Of a stretch of 64,000 nucleotides of DNA, positions 63,642 to 64,000 are shown piece by piece. Source of the DNA: Haladaptatus sp. QDMS2 (GTDB lineage Archaea; Halobacteriota; Halobacteria; Halobacteriales; Halococcaceae); NCBI RefSeq assembly GCF_029338295.1, contig NZ_CP119792.1:372001-436000 (forward strand). Direction: 5' to 3'. A model generated the notes under the pieces. It was not told where the DNA came from. It ran no database searches and worked only from the letters and a program-made list of their open reading frames with translations. A program made the translations under genes and the position numbers. Each line of letters starts with the position of its first letter. Within the stretch, counting starts at the first letter, position 1.

Positions 63642-64000
63642 ATGCAGTGGGAACCCGACCGCGGCCTCCAATATCGCATGGCCGTCGCCCTCGTCTTGCT
63701 CGCCCTGATGCCCCTCGCCTTCGTTACTGCCATGAGCCTCGCGATTTCGTACATCGTCGTTCCGCTCGCCGAACTCCTCCTCGAAACCCAGATTGCCTGG
63801 CGGTTCACCGTAAGCTTGCCACTCGTCCTCGTGTTGACGGTCGGTGGTCTCGCATTTCAGTTCCTGTTCGGCGACCGCCTCGCGCTTCACTCGATTGGCG
63901 CCCGCCGCGTCGAACGCGCCGACTACCCGGAGGTGTACGCCCGCCTCGACCGCCTCTCGACGCAGGCCGTCCTCCCGACGCCACGCCTCGCGGTGGCCCC
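63642..64000 (+). CDS. M48-family (HtpX-like) membrane peptidase, 3' end outside window
   Basis: The first 119 codons of a gene that continues past the right edge. Two membrane spans (about 13-38 and 52-74) and the segment FQFLFGDRLALHSIGARRVERADYPEVYARLDRLSTQAVLPTPRLAV match the N-terminus of haloarchaeal HtpX-like proteases. The HExxH zinc motif would lie outside the window. Start ATG 63642. Confidence 0.82.
   Translation, partial: MQWEPDRGLQYRMAVALVLLALMPLAFVTAMSLAISYIVVPLAELLLETQIAWRFTVSLPLVLVLTVGGLAFQFLFGDRLALHSIGARRVERADYPEVYARLDRLSTQAVLPTPRLAVA

Overview
The window is haloarchaeal (class Halobacteria). Proteins are strongly acidic, coding DNA is GC-rich, extracytoplasmic proteins carry Tat twin-arginine signals (several with a lipobox Cys), and many starts lie about 25-33 nt downstream of an archaeal TATA box, as in leaderless mRNAs. 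An Orc1/Cdc6 gene, a ParA gene and a repeat-rich AT-rich origin next to a large accessory catabolic locus suggest a megaplasmid, secondary chromosome or integrated replicon. Genus cannot be assigned from the sequence alone.

Region 1 (1-47 kb) reads as a polysaccharide and sugar-acid utilisation locus. It has two very large heparinase II/III-like proteins (one cut by the left window edge, one complete with a Tat signal), a third, signal-less heparinase II/III-like protein, two sulfatases (one Cys-type, one Ser-type), another alkaline-phosphatase-superfamily hydrolase, a GH51 arabinofuranosidase, and two complete oligopeptide/dipeptide-type (Dpp/Opp) ABC importers. Intracellular catabolism is represented by two Gfo/Idh/MocA oxidoreductases, a mannonate-dehydratase-like enzyme, an enolase-superfamily dehydratase-like enzyme, a fumarylacetoacetate-hydrolase-family enzyme, a SelA-like PLP enzyme, a PIG-L deacetylase, an amidohydrolase and a divergent metallophosphoesterase. 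A plausible flow (inference) is: secreted lyase-like proteins cut a sulfated, uronate-containing polymer; Dpp-type systems import oligosaccharides; internal lyase, sulfatases, GH51 and deacetylase trim them; oxidoreductases and dehydratases feed sugar acids towards keto-deoxy intermediates. The transport module is duplicated (4.7-14.6 kb and 26.3-38.7 kb), and in the second copy the two permeases are fused into one polypeptide.

Region 2 (47-54 kb) is a replication/partition region: ParA plus a small partner on the minus strand with an operator over the parA start, 'ACAAACT' iterons on both sides, fifteen ORB-like repeats, a perfect 29-bp inverted ORB pair enclosing an AT-rich palindrome and a CTAG cluster, and Orc1/Cdc6 with an ORB in its promoter. 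An enolase-superfamily gene and a small zinc-ribbon-like gene lie inside it.

Region 3 (54-64 kb) is more ordinary: an Lrp/AsnC regulator divergent from a branched-chain-amino-acid-type ABC operon, an M20 peptidase, a conserved hypothetical gene, a TetR-MATE efflux operon, and the start of an M48 (HtpX-like) peptidase cut by the right edge. I saw no rRNA, tRNA, CRISPR array or intact insertion sequence.
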